From positions 217,066 through 281,065 of the forward strand of contig NZ_JBKOFW010000006.1 in the NCBI RefSeq assembly GCF_046764005.1: 64,000 nt of DNA, in the 5' to 3' direction. Source of the DNA: Oryzobacter faecalis. Its GTDB lineage: Bacteria; Actinomycetota; Actinomycetes; Actinomycetales; Dermatophilaceae. A program made the translations under genes and the position numbers. Position 1 is the first letter of the stretch; each line of letters begins with the position of its first letter. Positions 37,386 through 45,809 of this stretch are shown here, in pieces. A model generated the notes under the pieces. The model was not told where the DNA came from and did not search any database. It saw only the letters and a list, made by a program, of their open reading frames with translations.

Positions 37386-38956
37386 GACACCGTCCTCATC
37401 GCCCCCGCGGTCGCGACGGCGCGCAGGGCGGCGGCGGCCTTGTGCAGGCACTCCTCGTGCTCGCGGGTGGGGTGGGAGTCGGCGACGATGCCGGCGCCGG
37501 CCTGGACGTGGGCGACCCCGTTCTTGACGACCGCGGTGCGGATGGCGATGGCCATGTCGAGGTCGCCGTGGAAGTCGAGGTAGCCGACGACGCCGCCGTA
37601 GAGGCCGCGCCGCGAGGGCTCGTAGTGCTCGATGAGGGAGAGGGCACGCGGCTTGGGTGCCCCCGAGAGCGTGCCGGCCGGGAAGGTCGAGACGAGGACG
37701 TCGTAGGCGCTGACGCCGGGACGGGTCTCCCCCACGACGGTGGACTCGATGTGCATGACGTGGCTGTAGCGGCGGACGTCCATGAGCTCGACGACGTCGA
37801 CGGTCCCGGGCCGGCACACGCGCTGGAGGTCGTTGCGCCCGAGGTCGACGAGCATGACGTGCTCGCTGCGCTCCTTGGGGTCGGCGAGGAGCTCCTCGGC
37901 GAGGCGCACGTCGTCCTCGGGCGTCTTCCCGCGCGGGCGGCTGCCGGCGATGGGGTGGGTGATCGCGCGCTCCCCCGTGACCCGGACGAGGGCCTCGGGG
38001 CTGCTGCCGACGACGGCGTAGTCGGACCCGTCGGGCGCGGGGAAGCGGAAGAGGTACATGTACGGGCTCGGGTTGCCGGCGCGCAGCGCGCGGTACACGT
38101 CGAGCGGGTCGGCCGGGCACGGCATCGAGAAGCGCTGCGAGAGGACGACCTGGAAGACCTCGCCGGCCCGGATGTCCTCCTTGGCGAGCTCGACGACCTC
38201 CTCGTAGCGCTCCTGGGTCGTGTTGGACGTGACGAGCGCCATCGCGGCGTCGACGGCGTCGGTGTCGACGACGGCGACGGTGCTGTCCGCGGGTGCCGCG
38301 AGGGCGCGCGTCATCGCGTCGAGGCGGTCGACGGCGTCGGCCCAGGCCTGCTCCGCCCGCTCGTCGGTGTCGTCGTAGTTGACGGCGTTGGCGACGAGGA
38401 GGATCGAGCCGTCGGTGTGGTCGAGGACGGCGAGGTCCGTGGCGAGCATCATCGCGACCTCGGGCAGGCCGAGGTCGTCGGGCGCCGTGCTCGGGACCCT
38501 CTCCCAGCGGCGGACGGCGTCGTAGGTGATGGCGCCGACCATCCCGCCGGTGAGCGGCGGCAGCCCGGCGACCGGCTCGGTGGCGAGCGCCTCCATCGTC
38601 GCGCGGAGGGCCTCGGTGGCGAGCCCGGTCGTGGGCACGCCGACGGGCGGCTCGCCGATCCAGTGGACCTCGCCCCCGCGCTCGGTGAGCGTGGCCCGGC
38701 TCGCGGCCCCGACGATCGACCAGCGCGACCAGACGCCGCCGTGCTCGGCCGACTCGAGGAGGAAGGTGCCGGGCCGGTCGCCGGCGAGCTTGCGGTAGAC
38801 CCCGACCGGGGTCTCGGCGTCACCCATGAGGCGGCGCACCACGGGGATGACGCGGCGGTCGCGGGCGAGGACGCCGAAGACGTCGAGCGTGGGCCAGGTC
38901 TGGCCGTAGGCCAGGGGCGGGGTCTCGGCGGCCGGGGCGGCTCCGGTACTCGTCAC
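37382..38956 (-). CDS. trpE: Anthranilate synthase component I
   Basis: 524 residues. The N-terminal regulatory region has LLESAEHGGVWSRWSIVG, which includes the LLES element used for tryptophan feedback inhibition. The catalytic domain has VFQVVLSQRF, NPSPYMYLFRF, VGSSPEALVRV, HPIAGSRPRG, LVDLGRNDLQRV and FPAGTLSGAPKPRAL. It converts chorismate to anthranilate with TrpG, which is not in the window. The GTG at 38956 overlaps the hisI stop. Confidence 0.97.
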   Translation of the reverse strand: MTSTGAAPAAETPPLAYGQTWPTLDVFGVLARDRRVIPVVRRLMGDAETPVGVYRKLAGDRPGTFLLESAEHGGVWSRWSIVGAASRATLTERGGEVHWIGEPPVGVPTTGLATEALRATMEALATEPVAGLPPLTGGMVGAITYDAVRRWERVPSTAPDDLGLPEVAMMLATDLAVLDHTDGSILLVANAVNYDDTDERAEQAWADAVDRLDAMTRALAAPADSTVAVVDTDAVDAAMALVTSNTTQERYEEVVELAKEDIRAGEVFQVVLSQRFSMPCPADPLDVYRALRAGNPSPYMYLFRFPAPDGSDYAVVGSSPEALVRVTGERAITHPIAGSRPRGKTPEDDVRLAEELLADPKERSEHVMLVDLGRNDLQRVCRPGTVDVVELMDVRRYSHVMHIESTVVGETRPGVSAYDVLVSTFPAGTLSGAPKPRALSLIEHYEPSRRGLYGGVVGYLDFHGDLDMAIAIRTAVVKNGVAHVQAGAGIVADSHPTREHEECLHKAAAALRAVATAGAMRTVS

Positions 38957-39339
38957 GCGGCTCCCCCGGGGCCGGCGCCGACCACCGCGCCGAGGTCGTG
39001 GGCGTCGAAGCAGGTGCGGTCGCCGGTGTGGCAGGCCACGCCGACCTGCTCGACGCGCACGAGGAGCGCGTCGCCGTCGCAGTCGAGCGCCACGGAGCGC
39101 ACGTGCTGGACGTGGCCGCTCGTGTCGCCCTTGCGCCAGTACTCCTGCCGGCTGCGCGACCAGAACGTCACCCGGCCCTCCGTGAGGGTGCGGCGCAGCG
39201 CCTCGTCGTCCATCCACCCGAGCATGAGCACCTCGCCGGTGTCGTGCTGCTGCACGACCGCCGCGACGAGGCCGTGCTCGTCGCGCTTCAGGCGCGCGGC
39301 GACGGCGGGGTCGAGGATGGGCTCGGGGGTGGCGGACAC
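38953..39339 (-). CDS. hisI: Phosphoribosyl-AMP cyclohydrolase
   Basis: 128 residues, the monofunctional form. Key segments: VLMLGWMDDEALRRTL, VTFWSRSRQEYWRKGDTSGH, the metal-binding Asp/Cys cluster LDCDGDALLVRVEQVG and ACHTGDRTCF. Third step of histidine synthesis; the second-step enzyme hisE is separate at 46.7-46.9 kb. The GTG at 39339 is the first start consistent with homology. The gene is the first of the long trp operon. Confidence 0.95.
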   Translation of the reverse strand: MSATPEPILDPAVAARLKRDEHGLVAAVVQQHDTGEVLMLGWMDDEALRRTLTEGRVTFWSRSRQEYWRKGDTSGHVQHVRSVALDCDGDALLVRVEQVGVACHTGDRTCFDAHDLGAVVGAGPGGAA

Positions 39340-39389
39340 CCCGTCATTGTGCCGCGCGGAGCACGTCGTCCCTGCCCCGGGCCGGTCAG

Positions 39390-39656
39390 CGGACGGGGGC
39401 GGCCGGCGCGGGTGCCAGGCGCCGGTCGAGGGCGCGGGCCCCGGCGAAGGAGCGCGAGGACGAGCACGGTGATGCCGCGGCAGGCACCGACGACCGCGCC
39501 GCCACCGCTCTCGCGCGCGTCCAGGAAGGGGTACGGGTACCAGCCGGTCGGCGCCGTCGAGGTCGAGCAGGGGCCGGAGCAGGACGAAGTGGCGAGCCCC
39601 GTCACGGTGATCCCGACGACGGCCGCCAGCCGCACCGGCCGCCACCACCGGGCCAC
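39390..39656 (-). pseudogene. Remnant of a Pr6Pr-type membrane protein gene
   Basis: In one minus-strand frame the translation begins VARWWRPVRLAAVVGITVTG, like the first helix of Pr6Pr family membrane proteins, and after about 20 unrelated residues continues GWYPYPFLDARESGGGAV and a hydrophobic ending, like the C-terminal YPYPFLD region. Intact proteins are about 200 residues with six helices; here the middle is missing and the frame runs on into hisI without its own stop. An internal deletion with frame damage explains this best. It fills most of the 326-bp gap before hisI. Confidence 0.5.
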
Positions 39657-39665
39657 AATGGCGGC

Positions 39666-40319
39666 ATGACCACCGACGCGCGGACCCCCGTCGTCCGCCT
39701 CGAGCGCGACGCCCTCTGTGACACCCTCCTCGCCGTCGGGCCGGACGCCCCGACCCTGTGCGACCCGTGGCGCACGCGCGACCTGGCCGCCCACCTCGTC
39801 GTGCGGGAGCGCCGCCCGGACGCCGCCGTCGGCATCTGGGTCCCCGCGTTCTCGGGGTGGACGCAGCACGAGCAGGAGCGCATCGCCCGCGGCGACTGGG
39901 ACGAGCTCGTCGCGACGGTCCGCTCGGGGGCCCCGTGGTGGTCGCCCGCGCGCATCGACCGCGTCGAGTCGGTGTTCAACACCGTCGAGCTGATCGTCCA
40001 CCACGAGGACGTCCTGCGCGGCGACGGCGCCGTCGGCCCGCGCCGCGAGGTGCCGGACCGCGTGGCGCGGGCCGCCTTCCACGCCCTGCGCAAGGCGGCC
40101 GACCTGATGTTCCGGCGCTCACCCGTCGGGGTCACCCTCGTCGCCCCGGGCCGCGAGCCGCTCCACGCCGGACCCGACGACCGGTCGGTCACGGTGAGCG
40201 GCGAGCCGGTCGAGCTGCTCCTCCTCGCGTCCGGCCGCGCGCGCGTCGCCGAGGTCACGATGGACGGGTCGCCGGAGGACGTGGCGACGCTGCGGACCGC
40301 GCAGCTCGGGATGTCCTGA
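39666..40319 (+). CDS. TIGR03085 family protein (maleylpyruvate isomerase/DinB-like)
   Basis: 217 residues. The N-terminal four-helix bundle shows LCDPWRTRDLAAHLVVRERRPDAA, where the His of the DinB-like metal site lies, and VFNTVELIVHHEDVLR with the second pair of His. TIGR03085 is an actinobacterial branch of the mycothiol-dependent maleylpyruvate isomerase N-domain family; a mycothiol-dependent reaction is likely but the substrate is unknown. ATG at 39666; CACAAT at 39654-39659 could be its -10 box. It converges on hisF with 6 bp between stops. Confidence 0.88.
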   Translation: MTTDARTPVVRLERDALCDTLLAVGPDAPTLCDPWRTRDLAAHLVVRERRPDAAVGIWVPAFSGWTQHEQERIARGDWDELVATVRSGAPWWSPARIDRVESVFNTVELIVHHEDVLRGDGAVGPRREVPDRVARAAFHALRKAADLMFRRSPVGVTLVAPGREPLHAGPDDRSVTVSGEPVELLLLASGRARVAEVTMDGSPEDVATLRTAQLGMS

Positions 40320-40325
40320 CGGCCG

Positions 40326-41099
40326 TCAGCGCACAGGTTGGCCGTCGGCCCGCAGCGCCTCCTTGACCTGGCCGATGGTCAGCTCGCCGAAGTGGAAGAC
40401 GCTCGCGGCGAGGACGGCGTCGGCGCCCGCGCGCACCGCGGGGGCGAAGTGGCCCACCGCGCCCGCTCCCCCGCTCGCGATGACCGGGACGTCGACGGCG
40501 GCCCGCACGAGCGCGATGAGCTCGAGGTCGAAGCCGTCCTTGGTGCCGTCGGCGTCCATCGAGTTGAGGAGGATCTCGCCCGCGCCGAGCTCGGCGGCCC
40601 GGGCGCACCACTCGACGGCGTCGAGGCCGGTGCGCGTGCGCCCGCCGTGCGTGGTCACCTCGAACCCGCCCGTGGGCGAGCCGCTCTCGTCACGCCGGCG
40701 CCGGACGTCGGCCGACAGCACGAGCACCTGCGCCCCGAACCGGTCGGCGGTCTCGGCGATGAGCGCCGGGCGGGCGATGGCCGCGGTGTTGACCCCGACC
40801 TTGTCGGCGCCGGCACGCAGCAGCCGGTCGACGTCGTCGACGGTGCGCACCCCTCCGCCCACGGTGAGGGGGATGAAGACCTCCTCGGCGGTCCGCGCGA
40901 CGACGTCGTACATCGTCTCGCGGGCCCCGCTGCTGGCCGTGACGTCGAGGAAGGTCAGCTCGTCGGCGCCCTGCTCGCCGTAGCGGCGGGCCAGCTCGAC
41001 GGGGTCACCGGCGTCGCGGAGGTTCTCGAAGTTGACCCCCTTGACGACGCGCCCGGCGTCGACGTCGAGGCACGGGATGACGCGGACCGCCACGGACAT
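40326..41099 (-). CDS. hisF: Imidazole glycerol phosphate synthase, cyclase subunit
   Basis: 257 residues. RVIPCLDVDAGRVVKGVNF with catalytic Asp, ELTFLDVTAS, PLTVGGGVRTVDDVDRLL, ADKVGVNTAA, GAGEILLNSMDADGT with the second catalytic Asp, and VIASGGAGAVGHF cover the half-barrel repeats. It makes IGP and AICAR with HisH, which is not in the window. The ATG at 41099 is 6 nt from a TACCGT box (leaderless). Confidence 0.97.
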   Translation of the reverse strand: MSVAVRVIPCLDVDAGRVVKGVNFENLRDAGDPVELARRYGEQGADELTFLDVTASSGARETMYDVVARTAEEVFIPLTVGGGVRTVDDVDRLLRAGADKVGVNTAAIARPALIAETADRFGAQVLVLSADVRRRRDESGSPTGGFEVTTHGGRTRTGLDAVEWCARAAELGAGEILLNSMDADGTKDGFDLELIALVRAAVDVPVIASGGAGAVGHFAPAVRAGADAVLAASVFHFGELTIGQVKEALRADGQPVR

Positions 41100-41105
41100 G
41101 CGCCA

Positions 41106-41111
41106 ACGGTA
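41106..41111 (-). promoter_or_regulatory. -10 box for leaderless hisF
   Basis: TACCGT on the minus strand ends 6 nt before the hisF ATG, within the 33-bp gap to the kinase gene. Confidence 0.45.
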
Positions 41112-41119
41112 CCGAGCAC

Positions 41120-41125
41120 TAGGCT
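41120..41125 (+). promoter_or_regulatory. -10 box for leaderless P-loop kinase gene
   Basis: TAGGCT on the plus strand ends 7 nt before the ATG at 41133. It lies 8 bp from the opposing hisF box, so the two promoters overlap. Confidence 0.5.
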
Positions 41126-41132
41126 CGCCGCC

Positions 41133-41720
41133 ATGGCCGCCCCGTCCCGTGAGCACGAGCGCACCGAGCGGGCCGACCCCTCCCACGTGGCGGCGGTCGT
41201 GGCGAGCGCGCGGACGGCCACGCCGCCTCCCGGCGGCACGGTCGTCGTCGCCGTCGACGGGCGGAGCGGGAGCGGCAAGACCCTCCTCGCGACGGCCGTC
41301 GCGGCCGCGCTCGACGCCCCGGTCGTCCACCTCGACGACGTCTACCCCGGGTGGGACGGGCTCGCCGAGGGCGTCGCCCTCGTCACGGCAGACCTGCTCG
41401 GGCCCGTCTCCCGCGGGGAGGCCGGCACCTACCGCCGCTGGGACTGGATGAGGTCGCGCCCGGGCCGCGTCGTCCGGGTGCCCGTCGCCCCGGTCCTCGT
41501 CGTCGAGGGGTGTGGCGCGCTCGTCGAGCCGGCCGCCGCGCACGCGACGGTCCGCGTCTGGGTCGAGGCGCCCGACGAGGAGCGCAGGCGCCGCGCCCTC
41601 GCCCGGGACGGCGAGACCTACGCCCCGCACTGGGACCGCTGGGCAGCCCAGGAGGACCTCGCCTACGCCGCACGTCCCTGGGAGGACGCCGACCTCGTCG
41701 TCCGGACGGTCGCCCGGTGA
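41133..41720 (+). CDS. P-loop kinase, uridine kinase-like
   Basis: 195 residues. Walker A is VAVDGRSGSGKTLLA near residue 40; VVHLDDVYPGWDGL is the kinase Asp-Asp loop as in uridine/pantothenate kinases; YRRWDWMRSRPGRVV and VLVVEGCGALV follow. The lid region is RRRRALARDG. The substrate is uncertain: nucleosides are the usual annotation, but many short actinobacterial members are uncharacterised. It overlaps the FUSC gene by GTGA. Confidence 0.85.
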   Translation: MAAPSREHERTERADPSHVAAVVASARTATPPPGGTVVVAVDGRSGSGKTLLATAVAAALDAPVVHLDDVYPGWDGLAEGVALVTADLLGPVSRGEAGTYRRWDWMRSRPGRVVRVPVAPVLVVEGCGALVEPAAAHATVRVWVEAPDEERRRRALARDGETYAPHWDRWAAQEDLAYAARPWEDADLVVRTVAR

Positions 41721-42808
41721 GCGCGGCCGCGTTCGACCGGGTCCGGCCCACCCTCGAGCGCGGGCTGCGGCGGCTCGGCGACCGGTGGGTCCTCATCCTC
41801 CAGGTCGGGGTGGCCGTCCTCGTCGCCTGGCTCGTCGCGAAGCACGTGCTCGGCCACGAGGTGCCCTTCTTCGCCCCGGTCACCGCCATCCTGTGCCTCG
41901 GACTCACCTACGGGCAGCGGCTGCGCCGGATCGCGGAGGTGACGGTGGGCGTCGCAATCGGTGTCCTCGTCGGCGACGTCATCGTCCTCGGGCTCGGCAC
42001 CGGGGCGTGGCAGATGGCGGTCGTCGTCGTCCTCGCGATGGCCATCGCGGTGGTGCTGTCGAGCGGTCAGCTGCTCGTCATCCAGGCGGGCGTGCAGTCG
42101 GTGTTCATCGTCGCCCTCGTCGCGAACCAGTCCGACGCGGTGTCGCGGTGGCTCGACGCCGTCGTCGGCGGCGTCGTCGCGCTCGTCATCGGCGCCGTCG
42201 CCCCGACCTCGCCGGTGCGCCGTCCCCGCGCGGAGGCCGCCCGGACCGTCCGTCAGGTGGCCGTGACCCTGCGCGACGTCGTCGCCGCCCTGCGGCGCCG
42301 CGACCGGGCCCTCGCGACGGCCGCCCTGGCCGAGGCGCGCGACCTCGAGGGCCAGATCTCCGAGCTGCGGACCGCCGCGGCCGAGGGGGTCGCCGTCGTC
42401 CGCCAGTCGCCGTTCCTGCGCGGCCACGCCCAGTCCGCGCACGCGGCGCAGGGGCTCGTCGTGCCGCTCGACCGCTGTGTGCGCAACCTGCGGGTGCTCG
42501 CGCGCCGCGCGTCCGTGGCGGTCTCCCGCCCGGAGGTCGTGCCGGACCACTACGTCGACCTCGTCTCGGCACTCGCGGACGCCGCCGACGACCTCGCCCG
42601 CGTCCTCGACGAGCACGCGACGCCCTCGGCGGCCCGCGCCGTCCTCGGTCGCGTCGCGGGGCTGTCGGCACGGGTCGACCCGGCGGCGGGGCTGTCGGCC
42701 GAGATGATCCGCGGCCAGGTGCGCTCGATGGTCGTCGACCTCCTCGTCGTCGCGGGGCTCGACGACGACGAGGCGCTCCAGCTCGTCCCGGAGTCGCACC
42801 TGCCCTAG
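41717..42808 (+). CDS. FUSC/aromatic acid exporter family membrane protein
   Basis: 363 residues. Six hydrophobic segments in the first 165 residues, including FFAPVTAILCLGLTYGQRLRR, VGVAIGVLVGDVIVLGLG and the VVVLAMAIAVVL segment. The cytoplasmic helical C-terminal half contains RTVRQVAVTLRDVVAALRRR and AAQGLVVPLDRCVRNLRVLARR. This is the arrangement of the aromatic acid exporter family. Likely an efflux permease; substrate unknown. The GTG at 41717 overlaps the kinase stop. Confidence 0.87.
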   Translation: MSAAAFDRVRPTLERGLRRLGDRWVLILQVGVAVLVAWLVAKHVLGHEVPFFAPVTAILCLGLTYGQRLRRIAEVTVGVAIGVLVGDVIVLGLGTGAWQMAVVVVLAMAIAVVLSSGQLLVIQAGVQSVFIVALVANQSDAVSRWLDAVVGGVVALVIGAVAPTSPVRRPRAEAARTVRQVAVTLRDVVAALRRRDRALATAALAEARDLEGQISELRTAAAEGVAVVRQSPFLRGHAQSAHAAQGLVVPLDRCVRNLRVLARRASVAVSRPEVVPDHYVDLVSALADAADDLARVLDEHATPSAARAVLGRVAGLSARVDPAAGLSAEMIRGQVRSMVVDLLVVAGLDDDEALQLVPESHLP

Positions 42809-42859
42809 GCGGCCGGGCCCCCTGCGACGGCGGCGACCCCGCGTGGCACGATCGGGCCG

Positions 42860-44086
42860 GTGACCACCCCCAGCCCACGCGGCGCCGGGGCCCCCGAGGC
42901 GCCGACCTGGGCGCTCGTCCTCGCGGTCGTCCTCGTCGCCGCGAACCTGCGCACCGTCATGGCCAGCCTCCCGCCGCTCGCCGAGGCGGTGCGGGCCGAC
43001 CTCGGCCTGTCGAGCCTGGCGATGGGCGTGCTGACGACCCTGCCCGTCCTCTCCATGGGGCTGCTCGCGCCGGTCGCGGTCCGGGTCGCTCGCCGGACCG
43101 GCGCCGTGGCCGCGGTCGCCGGCGGCACGGGGGCGGTGCTCGTCGGACTCGTCCTGCGCGGCGTCGGCGACCGGTCGGTGGAGGCGCTGTACGCCGGGAC
43201 GCTCCTCGCCGGCGCGGGCATCGCCCTGACGGGGACCCTGCTTCCGGGCGTCGTCAAGGCGGTCTTCCCACCGCACCGGGCCGGGCTCGGGACGGGTCTG
43301 ACGATGAGCGCGATGATGGCCGCCGCGGCCCTGGCGTCCGCCGGCGCCGTCCCGCTCGCCGACGCGTTCGGCGGCTGGACGGCCTCGCTGCTCACGTGGG
43401 CGGCACCGGCGGCCCTCGGGCTGCTCGCCTGGCTCGCCGTGCGCCGTCCCCTGCGTCGGAGGACGGCGGTGCCGGCCGGCGACCACGGCGGCTCGCACGC
43501 GCTGCCCTGGCGCAGCACCACGGCCTGGCTGCTCGCGGCGTACCTGACGGCCCAGTCCTGGCAGTTCTACTCGGCCCTCGCCTGGCTGGCCCCGACCTAC
43601 GAGTCGCACGGCTGGAGCGCCCGCGACGCCGGCCTCCTCATGGCCCTGTTCACCGGCGCCCAGCTCGTCTCCGGGCTCGTCGCCCCGACCCTGCTCGACC
43701 GCGTGGCCGACGCACGCGTCCTCCTCGTGACGGCGGGAGTGCTCGGCGGGTCCGGCGAGCTCGGGGTGTGGCTCGCCCCGGACGCCGCGCCGTGGGTCTG
43801 GGCGCTCCTCCTCGGCGCCGGGCAGGGGGCGTCCTTCGCGCTCGGCCTCGGCCTGCTCGTCCGATACGCCGTGACGGCCCGCGACAGCTCCCGGCTCACC
43901 GCCATGGGCTTCCTCGTCTGCTACTCGATCGCGGCCTTCGGACCCGCGACGTCGGGTGCGGTCGAGGACGCCACCGGCGGCTTCGGGGCCGTCTGGATGC
44001 TCCTCGCCGTCGCCATGGTGCCCCAGCTCCTCGCGTCGGCCCGGCTGGGACCGCACCTGCCGCGCGTGGGCGCCCCCGGGGGCTGA
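42860..44086 (+). CDS. MFS transporter, CynX/NimT family
   Basis: 408 residues, twelve hydrophobic segments. LVAANLRTVMASLPPLAEAV opens helix 1 as in CynX/NimT (cyanate, 2-nitroimidazole) transporters; LGLSSLAMGVLTTLPVLSMG and FPPHRAGLGTGLTMSAMMAAAALASAG follow, then a long central loop and AYLTAQSWQFYSALAWLAPTY. The substrate is unknown. CACGAT (42848-42853) lies 6 nt before the GTG, which again looks leaderless. A 51-bp gap separates it from the exporter gene. Confidence 0.88.
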   Translation: MTTPSPRGAGAPEAPTWALVLAVVLVAANLRTVMASLPPLAEAVRADLGLSSLAMGVLTTLPVLSMGLLAPVAVRVARRTGAVAAVAGGTGAVLVGLVLRGVGDRSVEALYAGTLLAGAGIALTGTLLPGVVKAVFPPHRAGLGTGLTMSAMMAAAALASAGAVPLADAFGGWTASLLTWAAPAALGLLAWLAVRRPLRRRTAVPAGDHGGSHALPWRSTTAWLLAAYLTAQSWQFYSALAWLAPTYESHGWSARDAGLLMALFTGAQLVSGLVAPTLLDRVADARVLLVTAGVLGGSGELGVWLAPDAAPWVWALLLGAGQGASFALGLGLLVRYAVTARDSSRLTAMGFLVCYSIAAFGPATSGAVEDATGGFGAVWMLLAVAMVPQLLASARLGPHLPRVGAPGG

Positions 44087-44278
44087 CCGACCCGCGGCCC
44101 GATCCCGCCGGGGCGTCCCCTGTGACGACCCCGGCGGGACACGTCGGTCGCGCGGCCCCCCGGCCCCCTGCGTCGGCGGGCCGGCGGCGACCTGTCGTCC
44201 CCACTGGGTGGGCCACTCGGTCCCGTCGGTCTGGCCCGACCGTCACCGTACAAAGACCCTGACCTGCAGCGACAGGGG

Positions 44279-44305
44279 CCGCTGATCGGTCCTGTCGATC
44301 AGCGG
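44279..44305. terminator. Hairpin at the LysR/MFS convergent junction
   Basis: CCGCTGATCG, a seven-base loop, then CGATCAGCGG: a perfect 10-bp stem. It includes the stop codon of the LysR gene. The rest of 44087-44278 shows no further gene or motif. Confidence 0.55.
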
Positions 44306-45273
44306 TGTCCGTCGAGCGGCACCCGGACCACACCCGGCCGGCTCGTCACCGCGACCGCGGCGCGGGCCGCCTCCACGAGGGCGGGGCCGAGCGGCAGGTG
44401 GGCCCGGTGCACGACCTGCAGCGGGGCCCACCGCTCGTCCGTCAGGGGGACGACGACGGAGCCGGACCCGTCGGGGACCACGACGTCGGTGGGCCAGAGG
44501 GCGACGACACCCTTGCGGGCGGCCAGCGCCGCGATGGTGGCGGGGTCCTCCCCCAGCCCGAGGTCGACGGGCCGCGGCGCCGAGGGGTGGTCGCGCAGGA
44601 GCCAGAACCGGGTGAACTCCTCACCGGCACCGGCGGGCGGCTCGGCCCGCAGGTGCGGCGCGACGAGGTCGAGCGGGACCGCCTCCAGCGTCGCGAAGGG
44701 GTGCGAGCCCGGCGCCAGGACGCCGACCCTGACCTCGCCGACGGTGACGACGACGCGACCCGGGCGTTCCGCCACGGGGCCGTGGAGGAGGACGGCGTCG
44801 ACGGTGCCGTCGTCGAGCGAGGTCAGCATCGTGCCGAAGCCGACCGGGCGCAGGGCGACGTCGAGCTCGGGGCGCTCCCCCATGAGCCGCCGCACCGCCG
44901 ACCACGTCGCCGGGCCGATGCCGTCCGGGGCCACCCCCAGGCTGAGCCGGTCGGCCCCCGCCTCGGGGCGACCGGCGACGGACTCCAGGTCCTCGAGCGC
45001 GCGCAGGGCCTGCCGGGCCAACGGGAGGACGGTGGCCGCCTCGTCGGTGAGCCGGGTGCCCTCCCGGCCCCGTTCGAACAGGACGACGCCGAGGTCGCGC
45101 TCGAGTCCGTGGATCTGCGCGCTGAGGGTCGGCTGGCTGACGAAGAGGCGTGCTGCGGCGCGCCGGAAGTTCAGCTCCTCCGCGAGGACGGCGAACGCCC
45201 TGACCTGCTCGACCCGCACGGGCCCCACCCCCGACGCCGGAGGCCGCCCGGGGTGGGCGGCTCGGGCGCTCAT
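44299..45273 (-). CDS. LysR family transcriptional regulator
   Basis: 324 residues from the ATG at 45273. The winged helix-turn-helix is VEQVRAFAVLAEELNFRRAAARLFVSQPTLSAQIHGLERDLG shortened here to its key parts: RRAAARLFVSQPTLSAQI and LGVVLFERG. The effector-binding domain follows (LSLGVAPDG, VDAVLLHGP, EVRVGVLAPGSHPFA). In-frame GTGs at 45309 and 45219 are alternative starts; the palindrome at 45309-45325 argues against the first. Targets are not known; the nearest divergent gene is absent, so autoregulation or control of the convergent MFS gene is possible. Confidence 0.88.
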   Translation of the reverse strand: MSARAAHPGRPPASGVGPVRVEQVRAFAVLAEELNFRRAAARLFVSQPTLSAQIHGLERDLGVVLFERGREGTRLTDEAATVLPLARQALRALEDLESVAGRPEAGADRLSLGVAPDGIGPATWSAVRRLMGERPELDVALRPVGFGTMLTSLDDGTVDAVLLHGPVAERPGRVVVTVGEVRVGVLAPGSHPFATLEAVPLDLVAPHLRAEPPAGAGEEFTRFWLLRDHPSAPRPVDLGLGEDPATIAALAARKGVVALWPTDVVVPDGSGSVVVPLTDERWAPLQVVHRAHLPLGPALVEAARAAVAVTSRPGVVRVPLDGHR

Positions 45274-45308
45274 GGTCCCGGAGATCGGGGTGGAGTGCAC
45301 GCCCCCCA

Positions 45309-45325
45309 CCTGAGGGTTCCTCAGG
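45309..45325. promoter_or_regulatory. Palindromic operator candidate upstream of LysR gene
   Basis: CCTGAGG-GTT-CCTCAGG is a perfect 7-bp inverted repeat with a 3-bp spacer, located 36 bp before the ATG at 45273. Typical position for LysR autoregulation; the binding protein is unknown. Confidence 0.4.
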
Positions 45326-45359
45326 TTTCTCCGGCTCGGCCGTGGAAAGGACCCGCAGG

Positions 45360-45809
45360 TCAGGCCGTTCGGGAGCCGTCACCCCGCGCGTCGAGGAGGG
45401 CCGCGAGCCGACCGGCCTCCCCGCGCGCGACCTCGCCGTCGGCGCGCTGCACGGCCATCACGGCGAGCTCGTCGCCGTCGTGGAGGTCGAGCACCACCCA
45501 CGGCGCCCCCTCGTCGAACCGGACTCCCTCGACGTCCTCCCACCGCACCCGACGGGTGAGCAGGAGGTTGCGCACGGTGAGCCCGTCGTCGTCCGGGACG
45601 GCACGGATCGTCGCGTAGCGCAGGAGGAAGGCGGCGATCCCTGCCCCGAACACGACGAGGGCGACCTGGTCGGCCGGTCCCCACTGGCGGGCCCCGCCGA
45701 GGAGGACGGCCGCGAGGACGCAGACGAGGACGGCCGCGGTCGCCATCGCGAGCGCCATCGTGCGCCCGCGGCGCGGTCGGAACGGCGCCGCGGGCGTCAG
45801 AGGCGACAC
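45360..45809 (-). CDS. PH domain-containing membrane protein
   Basis: 149 residues. Two hydrophobic segments (about 20-38 and 45-63) precede a small bacterial PH domain: IRAVPDDDGLTVRNLLLTRRVRWEDVEGV, then FDEGAPWVVLDLHDGDEL. Such proteins regularly follow hisG in actinobacteria. The GTG at 45809 overlaps the end of hisG by 13 bp, so the genes are translationally coupled. An internal ATG near 45758 is an alternative. Function unknown. Confidence 0.85.
   Translation of the reverse strand: MSPLTPAAPFRPRRGRTMALAMATAAVLVCVLAAVLLGGARQWGPADQVALVVFGAGIAAFLLRYATIRAVPDDDGLTVRNLLLTRRVRWEDVEGVRFDEGAPWVVLDLHDGDELAVMAVQRADGEVARGEAGRLAALLDARGDGSRTA

Noticed and set aside
38953..39648. Extended hisI frame beginning near 39648
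   Set aside because: The extension is Arg/Pro-rich and overlaps the Pr6Pr remnant in another frame; hisI homology starts at the GTG at 39339.
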